Shown piece by piece: positions 55,162 to 64,000 of a DNA stretch of 64,000 bases. Source of the stretch: Meconema thalassinum (Eukaryota > Arthropoda > Insecta > Orthoptera > Tettigoniidae); assembly GCA_946902985.2 (NCBI GenBank), contig OX336389.2, positions 978,642,084-978,706,083 of the forward strand, written 5' to 3'. The notes beneath the pieces were generated by a model. That model saw only the letters and a program-made list of their open reading frames with translations, ran no database searches and was not told where the DNA came from. Within the stretch, counting starts at the first letter, position 1; each line of letters starts with the position of its first letter. The translations under genes and the position numbers were made by a program.

Positions 55162-56255
55162 TACCCCGTTTAGACGTCCCGGTTGCGATCGCGATCAGGC
55201 GCCGATCCAGATTAAGTTGGGACGTCTAAACGCAACAGGATAACATTATCGCGATCAACTTTCCCTCCAACAAGATCAGCCCGATCCCGTTCCCACAACG
55301 AGATAATCGCGTTCGCGGCCATTGCGATCGTCGGTGTGTTCTATCCTCCTGCTGTGTGAGTGAAGTAGGCAGTGGAAATGATGGCCATTTTGTATTATCT
55401 TGTGTTTTGAAAGCGAGATGTACGTAATGTTGGCCATGATGGTTGTATATGTTGGTTGATATCAGATATATGCAGATTGAGAGAAACGAAATGATGGATG
55501 GAGACAAACATACCAGTGTTTAAACGCTGAAAAAAATATTAGCGTTGGGGAAAGTCGATGATGTAATAATGTTATTGGTTTTACGTCCCTTTTAACTACC
55601 CTGGCTTTTAGAGACGCCGGGGTGCCGGAATTTTGCCCCGAAGGGGATCTTTAACGTGTCAGTAAATGTACTGACACGGCTCCCTCGCATTTGCGCACCC
55701 TCAAATGCCAGCTGACTGCGCCGGGTTTCGAACCTGCAACCTTGGGCTCAGCAAGCGAGAACGTTACCCCTGTGCCACGCAGCCAGACGAAAGACGATTA
55801 ATAAAGAAATAAATTTATTGTCACAGACATAGAAGGGATTCCGATAGGGCCAAATAACTCCGGACGAACAAGAAGTATTTATGCAATAAATAGCCTAGAC
55901 CTGTTTATAAATATTTCAACATATTTTTATTTCCACACCAAGGGTAGGCCTCGCCTACACGTCTCTTCAGGATTTGTATATATTTAAAAATATACATTAG
56001 TAGGTTGAATTATGTATAAAGAATAACTGAAATACTTCAAAACTGGAGGAAACAAACTACTGTAAATTTCTGCTATAACACTTGGAATTCAAAAGTTGGC
56101 AGACCTTAGCGATGTCATGCTGTTTTACTCGATTATCCTCTTGTTTCATGATGGGACGTCTAAACACGTACCAATGACAAATGCCGTTGATCGCGATTGG
56201 ATATTATCCAGATCGGAGATAATCGGGATCGCAACCGAGACGTCTAAATGGGGTA
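55162..56255. mobile_element. PIF/Harbinger-type non-autonomous element
   Basis: Ends TACCCCGTTTAGACGTC and, inverted, TACCCCATTTAGACGTC form inverted repeats of about 34 bp with few changes, flanked by TAA on both sides (55159-55161, 56256-56258). That is the 3-bp target preferred by PIF/Harbinger. The body is crowded with GATCGCGATC-like palindromes and extra GGGACGTCTAAAC words at 55220 and 56152. No transposase is present. A SINE E copy lies inside. Confidence 0.85.
55568..55795 (-). repeat. SINE family E inside the Harbinger-type element
   Basis: On the minus strand: head with TGGCTGCGTGGCACAGGGG and box B GGTTCGAAACCCGG, body with TGCGCAAATGCGAGG, and tail ending CCAATAACATTATTAC. Younger than its host element. 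Confidence 0.87.
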
Positions 56256-56274
56256 TAACATAAGTATAAACCAA

Positions 56275-56478
56275 ACAAAATTCCGTGGCACTGCCGCTCT
56301 ACCAAGCGACCGCTGCCCAGCCATTTAGCCTGGAGATTATGAGGCGACATGCGGTCAGTGCGCCGGGTTCCCTTGGCCATTATTCTTGGTCTCCATGACC
56401 GGTGCACTGCCTCACTGAGCTGAGTGCACCCCGTTCCAGCAATCCCTAATGGAGGCGCGAATCGAACCCGGGACTGGC
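56275..56478 (-). repeat. SINE family K
   Basis: On the minus strand: box B GGTTCGATTCGCG, body with TCAGTGAGGCAGTGC, and end CTGGGCAGCGGTCGCTTGG. Internal deletion relative to the 43945 copy. Confidence 0.8.
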
Positions 56479-56499
56479 TGCAAAATATGTATGCCGGTT

Positions 56500-56760
56500 G
56501 TTATGGGTATGCCTAAATCTTGATCGTAAGCCCCATGTATGTGTTTTAATTTCTCTGATAACGTGTCTTTGTGTGGTGTCTGTAATAGTTTGCGTGGCTG
56601 AATTTATTATGGTCTAGAAATGAGTAGATGCCCCAGGACTTGAAGTATGTTGCCATTCTGTCATGTGCCTAGACGGAGAGTGGGAAAAATCCAAACACCA
56701 CACTGAGAATGGTTGCTGTCAATGCAAGAATTCGAAACGCGAATCTTATCTCTTAAATTT
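56500..56760 (-). repeat. Probable eroded SINE family B
   Basis: On the minus strand, the 3' module (CATACATGGGGCTTACGATC) and a body-like stretch are discernible but heavily changed. Confidence 0.45.
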
Positions 56761-56809
56761 CCTTGGTTAGTTGTCTATGTTAACAAAAGATAATAATAAT
56801 AATCAAATG

Positions 56810-57000
56810 TATGTCTACCCCTTATTGTTCCCATTTCAATGGGTTCGGGGATGGATTGCAATGATGTTTTTCTTTCCTGTGGTGAGTGATTTTACGGCCG
56901 GATGCCCTTAATGATGCCAACCTCATGAGAGGAGATAATGAGAGATGAAATGATTGAAGGTTAATGAAATTAGGTAAGGTGTTGGAAGGAAGCGGCCGTG
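56810..57000 (-). repeat. SINE family C, 3' part
   Basis: On the minus strand it carries ATTTCATCTCTCATTATC, AGGTTGGCATCATTAAGGGC and the tail CCCATTGAAATGGGAACAAT. Head absent. Confidence 0.82.
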
Positions 57001-57552
57001 AGGTGCTTCTCTATAGAATGGAACCTTGCAATCGCCGCGTGATGGCCGGACCACTGTGTGTAGGTACCTGTCGAGCAAGGCGTTAGCAGCAGCGTAGTGC
57101 CCAATTAGTTTGCACCATCGTAGGAAGTTTTGGTACACTCGCTGTAATTTACCCTCGCTGATATATCATATCGGTGCAGTTATTTTGTTCTCGAGAGCCT
57201 CCAGAGTACGCGGATTGTTTCTCGATACTTTTGTTTGAGGTTCCGCCCGCAAGGCGTTGAAACTTATGAATAGATTTACGGTAAGACTTCTTGAGAAAAT
57301 AAGTTTCCACTTGGAAATTTCGATGTTTTGTTCTATACCTAACCCTGTTCACGGGATACGAGATAAGCTACAGTACTTCACCACAAGTCTTAACTCAGGT
57401 ATCATGCCAGCTCCGAATGCTATGACAGCATCTAGAGCTTCCTGATCTGCTCTTGTGTAATCGGTAGATGCTAGTCATCTGGCCGTAACGTATTGCTCTC
57501 CACCTGTCACACGGGCCTGGTGAGGTTCCGTTCTTTGGAGAAGAACGTCATC
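57001..57552. other. Spacer, no gene recognised
   Basis: No gene or repeat recognised. Confidence 0.45.
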
Positions 57553-57812
57553 CGTGCTGTTGGGGCGGCATGCCTGCCTCACACCTGGAGGCCCCGAGTT
57601 CGATTCCCAGCTTCGTCAGGGATTTTAGAAACTGACGTGAGAGCTGGAACGGGGTGAACTCAGCCTCGTGAGGGCAATGGAGTAGCTGTCTGACAGCGAG
57701 GCAGCGCCCTGTCGAGGTGACCAAGATTAACGGCTGAGGGAACCCGACGCGCTGATCTGCAAGCCAAATGGCTGAGCAGCATTCGCTAGGCCTAGTGCTA
57801 TGGGGATTTGGT
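57553..57812 (+). repeat. SINE family K
   Basis: Head GTGCTGTTGGGGCGGCATGC with box B GAGTTCGATTCCCAG. Full body with CTGTCTGACAGCGAGGCAGC and CCAAGATTAACGGC. Confidence 0.86.
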
Positions 57813-58184
57813 TTGGTTTCTTTTCACTGTAGAAGGAACCCACGGAAAAGTATTTGAAGGGCGGTGTGGATCGAGCCCACGTCTCCCAAAGTCCGAGTCC
57901 CAGCTGCCGCTGTCTGTTGGTAATAATGATAATAAAAATTGACCCAACCTTTCCAGGTCTGGATAACTACAACCCTGAAGAGGTAGGATCATTTAATTTA
58001 ATTTTAATGTATTTATTTATTTATTTGGTTGTTTATAATGTGTTGTCAATTGGACTGTGTTGTTCCTTGGTACAGATGTCTTTCAGCAGCGCTGTAGGAT
58101 CTCAGAAGGCAGTCCTGAATGATATGCCTCACTTTTTGTCTGTCAGCACTACAATCGTAGCAAGAAGGTACTACTCAGGCAACA
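57813..58184. other. Spacer with TTTA repeats
   Basis: No gene recognised. An ATTTATTTATTTATTT run lies at about 58010-58025. Confidence 0.45.
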
Positions 58185-58320
58185 CTGAAAAATAGCTTGT
58201 AATATGTCAATACACACTAATACAGCCACCACAATAACACACGTCATCAGACAAATTCCTTACACACCCAAGTACAAGGGGCTACATGTCCACGAAGTCC
58301 CAAAGCCCCTAAATGAATCA
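58185..58320 (+). repeat. SINE family B, 3' module only
   Basis: Contains ACACTAATACAGCCACCAC, CACACCCAAGTACAAGGGGC and AAAGCCCCTAAATGAATC, ending in AACAACAATAAC. 5'-truncated. Confidence 0.82.
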
Positions 58321-58494
58321 ACAACAATAACAAACTATTTATCAAACTGGGGCACATTATTCAGAGATAGAACAGCTGGACAGTGGAGAGTATTGGTGCT
58401 AAACCTGAAGTGGTACCACAAAGGTTCCAGAAAATGTTATTCCATGTCTTGAGTTTGGTAGCAGTCTTTGTTAGATGAACGTCGAAAGATACCA

Positions 58495-58575
58495 TTCTGT
58501 CAGACGTTGATGGTGGGATTTGAACCTTTGGCCTTGAACGTTAATGCGCATATCCGTCCAGGTCAATAATAAGAG
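58495..58575 (-). repeat. tRNA-like SINE head, family J
   Basis: On the minus strand GCGCATTAACGTTCAAGG and box B AGGTTCAAATCCCACC, similar to the block at 42570-42655. Confidence 0.55.
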
Positions 58576-59339
58576 TAATATCTATATTCTCTACTTAGTG
58601 TAAAACTAAGTCCCCAATCCTTGGATGTAACGGTAATCTCGAGAAACACTGGAGGATTTTGATGCGGTTTTCACCGTTCTGTAAAGGATTTCTTGAGGAC
58701 AGTTTCTGTAGAAAATTATTTATGACGAAAGGAAGCCAAACAGTAACGATTTCAGTGAATCGAGTTGAAAAGAAACCTACCGTCCGTGCGCCTTTTAAGC
58801 TTATGCTGGGTAAACCTTTAAAATATCTATATACTATGAGTGTATGAATTGTTCAGCATGAAAAGGTCTACATAAAAGTCCCGGACAGCATGTCTCTATC
58901 TTGAATACACCGCCCACTATAAGTGATTTTACGTTTTCATTTCTTCCAATAATCTCCATTCAATTACTAGCTTCAGAGACAGTTTGCGAGCTAGTTAGCG
59001 AGCGAGCCTATCACCCCAGTTTCAGCCTTCGTTCTGCAGAGTATACAGTCGAGTTTAGATTGGACGGAAGGGGGATTTGTGTTTCATGCACCTCGCCATT
59101 CTTAAATTACGTCTGACAAGAATTTGTTGCACATGCTATCTCCATGATAATATAATTAATAGTCAAGTAGATGATTTTAACCCATCATGCCGAGACGGGA
59201 AACAGATATGGATCGTATTTCATTGAAATTGAAAAAATACGCCTTTTAAGTTTACACTGGGTAAACCGATAAAGATACCGGGTGAAGCCGGGGCGGGTTG
59301 TTAGTAGTAATAATATATAGTTGTTATTTTTAACAGTTC
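58576..59339. other. Spacer with a repeated GCCTTTTAAG-type motif
   Basis: A block of about 28 bp (GCCTTTTAAG, about 10 bases, then GGGTAAACC) occurs at 58790 and 59250. The second is followed by a GC-rich hairpin. No gene recognised. Confidence 0.45.
59248..59304 (+). other. Helitron-like 3' terminal hairpin
   Basis: ACCGGGTGAAGCCGGGGCGGGT can fold as a short CCGG/CCGG hairpin and is followed by TTGTTAG. Helitrons end in a GC-rich hairpin and CTRR. The final bases fit poorly, so the assignment is tentative. Confidence 0.3.
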
Positions 59340-59500
59340 GAATGGATGAGAAGCATATTTTAATGAATGTATTTTGTATTGTATTTTAAAATACTATTTT
59401 GTATTTTCCGGAAATTTATAAGTGTATCTTGTGTTTAAAATACTTTTGTGTGAGTATTTTGTATCTAAAATACATTTGGGGAGTATTTTGCCCAACTCTT
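59340..59500 (+). repeat. Terminal fragment of an ATTTTGTAT-rich DNA element
   Basis: Repeated ATTTTGTATTTTAAAATAC words end in GGGGAGTATTTTGCCCAACT CT. The same end is seen decayed at 43065-43110. Only one end is present, so the class is not established. Confidence 0.5.
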
Positions 59501-59502
59501 GT

Positions 59503-60205
59503 GTAAGAGCCCCGGTGGCTCAGTATGCAAGGCGTTAGATTCACAACTAGAAGGACTGGGTTTGATATCTGCTAGTGGTGAGATTGTTAAACTGCCCTTC
59601 ACTACCAGTTGAATCCTGGTCAACTCAGCCAGCTGTAAAAAAAATGAGTAGCCTGAGAGATTTCCTCTGGGAGTAAAGGCCGGTTGAGACCTTGTGTTCC
59701 CCATTGGGTTGAGTTTATTCGTATCGTACCACAGGTCAAAGCAAGTGAGAAGCATTACTTTCCTCCAGCCCCATTGGCCAATAAGCTGGGTATAGGGAGT
59801 TGTTTTAAGGGGCAGAACATTGCTGTCATCTAGCCCTATCAGCAGGAGGAGAATGCTAATCTTGTCTGTAAATATCTCCTACTGTTTGTCAGAGTTATGT
59901 GATACTGATCGTAAATTTTATCTTGTAAATTTTTAATTCTGTAGCTTTGTCAACTATGTGCCTATGGGAGGCTAAAACTATTTTACAGCACATTTGGGAA
60001 AGGAAGGATTTCGTCATATGGAGTCATATGATGTGTGAATACCCAAATAACATTTAATCACTTGGAGGTTTATTTGTATGTTAATTTACAAAGACATGCA
60101 CGCTAGACTGGATACTGAAAGGCATAACAGTCTACAAACAATGAATTTCTTTTATTTCCTTCTTCAATGTAGATTGCCTGCAAGATAATTCCAAGTAACT
60201 ACACA
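59503..60205 (+). repeat. SINE family F, long, with RTE-like LINE tail (copy 1)
   Basis: tRNA-like head with box A TGGCTCAGTATGCAAGG and box B GGGTTTGATATCTGC, followed by a body of about 550 bp. Near the 3' end GCTAGACTGGATACTGAAAG and GCATAACAGTCTACAAAC match the 3' end of the RTE-like LINE. Aligns with 62661-63262 over its length, with an extra segment near 59570-59640. Confidence 0.82.
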
Positions 60206-60481
60206 ATTTATTGAGCCATTTGAATGAATTAATTGCAATATTCTAATCAACATTCCTCTAGTAACTAAACTAATGTAAATTCTGGAAACTAATGTTAGGC
60301 TTTCTTTGGGTTAACTACGGTAATTGGTACTTGTGAAAATACACATCACCATCGTGCTTATTCAGGGTGCATGAATAATATTTAGGCTGGACTGCAAAAT
60401 GGAGTGGCGTGGGGGATTGAATACTGGCAATGGATGTCGTTGCATATTCTGTTAGATCCAAAAGTACTGATCTATTGAATT
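60206..60481. other. Spacer
   Basis: Short unique-looking stretch between SINE F and a miniature element; nothing recognised. Confidence 0.4.
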
Positions 60482-60489
60482 GTAATGGC

Positions 60490-60734
60490 CAGCGCTTGAT
60501 TTGTAAAAAAAAGAGGTTCCGGTACTGTGGGCTTCCGAGTGGGGGTGGGAGGGGGGTGAGGGCTTTATGGAATATTGAAATATAGAGTTATAAAAACGAT
60601 ATTTTTACGCTTTCCTGAACACTTTTATAAATGAATCAGTAGGCAAAAGAGCAATCTAATTTTGATTCGACTTTTCCCCCGATCAGAGGTTTTGGTACGG
60701 CGTACCGGTGTGTACCGTCACAAATCTAGCCCTG
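60490..60734. mobile_element. Miniature hAT-like element, 245 bp
   Basis: Ends CAGCGCTTGATTTGT and, inverted, CAGGGCTAGATTTGT match at 13 of 15 bases. Flanking octamers GTAATGGC and GCAATGGC (60482-60489, 60735-60742) match at 7 of 8, as for an aged hAT target duplication. Contains GGTACGGCGTACCGG palindromic words; no coding capacity. Confidence 0.75.
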
Positions 60735-60742
60735 GCAATGGC

Positions 60743-61202
60743 TAAAAACCACATTGAGTTGCATGCGAAATAGATACCCTGAATACAACTGCATAATATT
60801 CATGACCAATGTTACTGCAGTTGTCTCTCATGATTTTTCCTTTAGGGATGTACTTTGCCATTTTTGGTCATACTACCTTTTTATCTTGATTCGTAATGTG
60901 TGGTGGCACTCCCATGGAAAGACAAATCTATGTTGAAACAATAATTTGATGAAATGAAGTACTCTAAATGTAGGCTATGTAAGACAGAGAAATGTATAAT
61001 AAATATACCACAGTAGCCTATATAGACTTGATTTTGTAATTATTTTTTTACTTCCAAGTTCCTTATTTACATCCTGATTTCCTTGAAGTATTCCATTTAG
61101 TAAGGGCAAAATTTTGGTGTATTTTGTATTGGCGATGGTTTTATTCATACTTATTTACTTCCTATGTTTCTTTTCTTAATCTATTTATAACAGTGTAGGC
61201 CT
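60743..61202. other. Spacer, no gene recognised
   Basis: AT-rich, no recognisable frame or repeat. Confidence 0.45.
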
Positions 61203-61362
61203 GATTGCCATGGTGGGTGAGTGGATAGTGTGTTGGTCTACTAACCCCAAGATTGGAGATTCACTCCTGCCCGTGGTAAGTGATTTTTGAAAGGCGGCAA
61301 AAAGACGACAAGCATGTCATACGATGTTGGCATGTCAAAGAACCCATTTGAATTCAGTAGGC
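61203..61362 (+). repeat. SINE family I
   Basis: Head ATTGCCATGGTGGGTGAGTG with an eroded box B (GGAGATTCACTCCTG). The body GGCGGCAAAAAGACGAC and CATGTCAAAGAACC resembles SINE bodies of family D and E type. Single copy. Confidence 0.55.
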
Positions 61363-62430
61363 CGTGTTCATAATGGCAAAATTAATCTCGGGAGTTTCCG
61401 CCAACACAAAGTTCCTAATTTCTCTACTAGAGAGCGCTATAGTGTTCAAGGAGCTTAGATATTTAACCACCTTGACTTACGTAGTGATTCAAGGATCAAC
61501 GAAATTCGACATGCAAGCTACCCTCTGGGTGGCAAATTACAAAGCTTACACCCGGCACCCGAGGCCATACGATATTATTATTATTATTCTTATTCTTAGT
61601 GTAGGCCTACTGTATATTAACTTGATGTTAGGTCTCTTAAAACAATTATCATCATTAACTTTTATTCCTCACAGGCAAGGGCCTAGTTGTATAAGGTTAT
61701 TCTATGAAGCCAAAATAAATAAATAAATGAGATTGATACAAACCATCGAAATGCACATTCTCTGGAAGAGGGGAATAGGGAGCCACGGGCGGCCGCGGGG
61801 GGTGCAGGTTACGGTTCAAATTTCCCGCGCAGAAACTTTAGTTTCATGTGTTGCATAAAGAGGCGGCACTATGCATGCGTGGGCGGTGGTGGTTATCGGT
61901 ATTAAATGTAAACCTATATTCTTTGCTGCTGACATCTGAGGAATATATTGTGACTTTCTATGGTTATATTCAACGTTTTAAAATGTTCGTAGAAAACCAG
62001 GACATTTATTCTCGGAATAGAAAATCTGTCCAGACGCATTTTAAAAAATAATTATATGTTCTGGGAAAAGAGGTCTTGTGGTAACCACGTCCGATACATG
62101 TATGGATCCGTCACTTTTGACATCTGCAATTTTAAATGACAAGTTCGTTGTACGTTCTCAAGAGGCGCTGTTCACCCATGTGAAAGCAAGCCAGGCTTCC
62201 TATTGGCTAAAGCCCAATGTTCGCTCCTATTGGTTTAATTTGAACTCAGTTTGTGTGTCTTTTAGTCATCAGCTGTGAATGGTTCAAATGTGATATTTCT
62301 CAGGATTATTATCTAACAAGGTAAGAATTCTTTCAAATATATATATTATTTGATGAATAATAGCACCTAACTTACTTGTACTTCAAAGTGATGTAAAAAA
62401 TGTAAGTACCGGTAATACTGTGTGTAGCCT
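61363..62430. other. Spacer, no gene recognised
   Basis: A 120-codon open frame at 61364-61726 has no similarity I recognise and overlaps an ATT repeat, so I do not call it a gene. Nothing else identified. Confidence 0.45.
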
Positions 62431-62490
62431 ATTCATTAGGGCCCTGTCCTGAGATACTGTACTTTTACCAGAATATTATGGGAGTAAGCA
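62431..62490 (+). repeat. Direct repeat, partner at 63942-64000
   Basis: GGGCCCTGTCCTGAGATACT, then GTACTTTTACCAG, recurs about 1.5 kb downstream with a few changes and runs to the window edge there. Confidence 0.75.
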
Positions 62491-62660
62491 AAAACAATAG
62501 GTAACAATGGCCTATTTCTTTTTGTTTTACAGGTAATGGGACACCGTACAACTGCAGTGCATCCTAGTCTATCACAGTTATTCAACAGCGAGACCTGATA
62601 CGTGCTGTATAATGCACCCACTCTGATTGAAGGTAAGTTATTTCACATGTCTTTAGGTTA

Positions 62661-63262
62661 TGTAAGAGCCCTGGTGGCTCAGTATGCAAGGCGTAGGATT
62701 CACAACTGTAAGGACTGGGTTTGATTCCTGCTGTGAGAAAGATGAGTAGCCTGCTTGAGGCTCCCCACGGGGGTGTGCCTATTCGTATCAAACCACAGGT
62801 CAAAGCAAGTGAGTAGCATTAGGCTACCTTCCTCAAACCGTATCAGCCAATAAGGTGGGTGTGAGGAGTTGTTTTAAGGGGTAGAAAATTGCTGTCATCT
62901 GGCCCCATCAACAGGAGGAGAATGCAAATCTTGTCTGTAAATGTCTGTTACTGTCTGTCAGTATTATGTGATACTGGTCTTCAATTTTATCCTGTACATT
63001 TTTGTGTAGCTTCATCAACCATGTGCATATGGGAGGCTAAAACTATTTTACAGCTGCTTTGGGGAAGAGAAGGATTACCTCTAAATGTCATATGTGTGAA
63101 TACCCAAATGTCATTTAATCACTTGTAGGTTTATTTGTTTGTTTATTTACAAAGGCTTGCATGCTAGACTGGGTACTGAAAGGCATAACAGTCTGCAAAC
63201 AATGATTTTGCCTATCTTATTTTCTTCTTCAATCTAGAATCCCTGCAAGATAATTCTAAATT
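62661..63262 (+). repeat. SINE family F, long, with RTE-like LINE tail (copy 2)
   Basis: tRNA-like head with box A TGGCTCAGTATGCAAGG and box B GGGTTTGATTCCTGC. The body is as in copy 1. The tail GCTAGACTGGGTACTGAAAG and GCATAACAGTCTGCAAAC is shared with the RTE-like LINE, and CCTGCAAGATAATTC then ends the similarity. Confidence 0.83.
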
Positions 63263-63941
63263 AGAACATTGTTCTCCATTTTTAGGTCCGTATTGAATAT
63301 ATTACTAACAAACTATTAATAATTTCCGTCCTGTTCAATACGATGTTGTGATTATCTATTTAACTAATTAGGTAGACCTACATGTTTCGAACATCATTAT
63401 GTTCTTCTTCAGCCTCAATACATAGTTAGAACTTAGACAAGTAAGATACACACTATCAATCACTTATAATAAAATTGACACTTACACTAACATAGTACAG
63501 TCTAAAATTTAATACTACACGTTAAAATTAGTTAAAACACATGAAACTTTGTTCGTAGGTCCAATATTCTATTATTAACATAGAACCTTCTTGTTTATTA
63601 AAAGGTTAGACACTGTGTGTTGTTGCTCCAGATGAAAGTTTTGACAAACGTCCTTGAAACTTCTCATTCCTTTTGGATGGAGATGGTGAGATAATAAATG
63701 TGCTGTGCTGCTGTTTGTTGAAAACCGGAAATTAAAAATAGTTTGAGGATGGAGTTCATCTTAAATAAAATAACTCGATGGTTGGCGACATCTTTATACT
63801 GTAAATGTTGTATGTTATCTCATAGATGTGATGTTACCCCATTCGAACAGTGAGCAAATCTCCTGATGCGAGTCGTGTGGTGTCGAAGTTGTGACAAGTT
63901 CACATGTTACTTTGACACCGCGCAAGTAATATGGCTGTATT
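63263..63941 (-). other. Unassigned sequence with a ribozyme-like hairpin
   Basis: No coding sequence recognised. On the minus strand at 63376-63413, CTGAAGA, a perfect 6-bp hairpin GAACAT/ATGTTC, and CGAAAC resemble the core of a hammerhead ribozyme, with one extra A. Such motifs occur in retroelements. Confidence 0.3.
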
Positions 63942-64000
63942 TATTCACCAGGGCTCTGTCCTGACATACTGTAGTTTTACCAGCATATTATGAGGGTAGG
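63942..64000 (+). repeat. Direct repeat, partner at 62431-62490
   Basis: GGGCTCTGTCCTGACATACT, then GTAGTTTTACCAG; continues beyond the window end. Confidence 0.75.

Noticed and set aside
61364..61726. 120-codon plus-strand frame
   Set aside because: No recognisable domain, partly low complexity, and no neighbouring exon or promoter-like context was seen.
1..64000. Host gene, CRISPR array, operon or phage-like system
   Set aside because: Both strands were read for multi-domain proteins, spaced direct repeats and gene clusters. All recognisable coding sequence belongs to transposable elements.

Overview
This 64 kb window looks like intergenic or intronic DNA from a large, repeat-rich animal genome, most likely an arthropod and probably an insect. 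The grounds are AT-rich spacer DNA, several Tc1/mariner, hAT, pogo/Tigger and PIF/Harbinger DNA transposons, non-LTR retrotransposons (LINEs), and at least ten families of tRNA-headed SINE. I found no convincing host protein-coding gene, no structural RNA gene outside the SINEs, no CRISPR array and no bacterial-style operon. Species assignment is inference.

Layout. 1-12 kb: a structurally complete Tc1-like element with an intact transposase (1357-2821), a dead mariner fragment (4.5-5.0 kb), a mariner (7047-10161) split by a hAT element and a SINE, and a decayed Tc1-like element with near-perfect ends (10180-11656). 12-20 kb: a BED-finger hAT transposase broken by a Harbinger element and a Tigger element, a LINE fragment, then a second copy of the hAT family seen at 7.7 kb, now filled with a tandem satellite. 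21.7-28.7 kb: the most intricate locus, a Tc1-like element that took in two LINE pieces and a hAT element, the hAT itself carrying a further 1.9 kb element with 5-bp target duplications. 29-31 kb: a pogo-like transposase with an internal in-frame duplication. 31-50 kb: LINE fragments (an RTE-like family dominates) and many SINEs, with a hAT-like non-autonomous element inside a LINE C-terminus (40615-41522). 50.8-54.4 kb: a near-full-length LINE on the minus strand with a degenerate PHD-type finger and coiled coil in ORF1 and endonuclease plus reverse transcriptase in ORF2. 55-64 kb: a Harbinger-type non-autonomous element, more SINEs, a 245-bp hAT-like miniature element, and two long copies of a SINE whose 3' end matches the RTE-like LINE.

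How the parts work together. The relationships are those of autonomous elements and dependants. The RTE-like LINE shares its 3' end with SINE family F, and two LINE copies share the same deletion over the reverse-transcriptase active site, so they were probably copied in trans. The hAT elements at 7672 and 18058 share ends while carrying different interiors. Two unrelated SINE heads (families B and D) share one 3' module. Target-site duplications fix the order of many nested insertions. Of all the coding regions, only the Tc1-like transposase at 1552-2577 looks intact; the LINE reverse transcriptase at 22200-23688 is an open but 5'-truncated frame.
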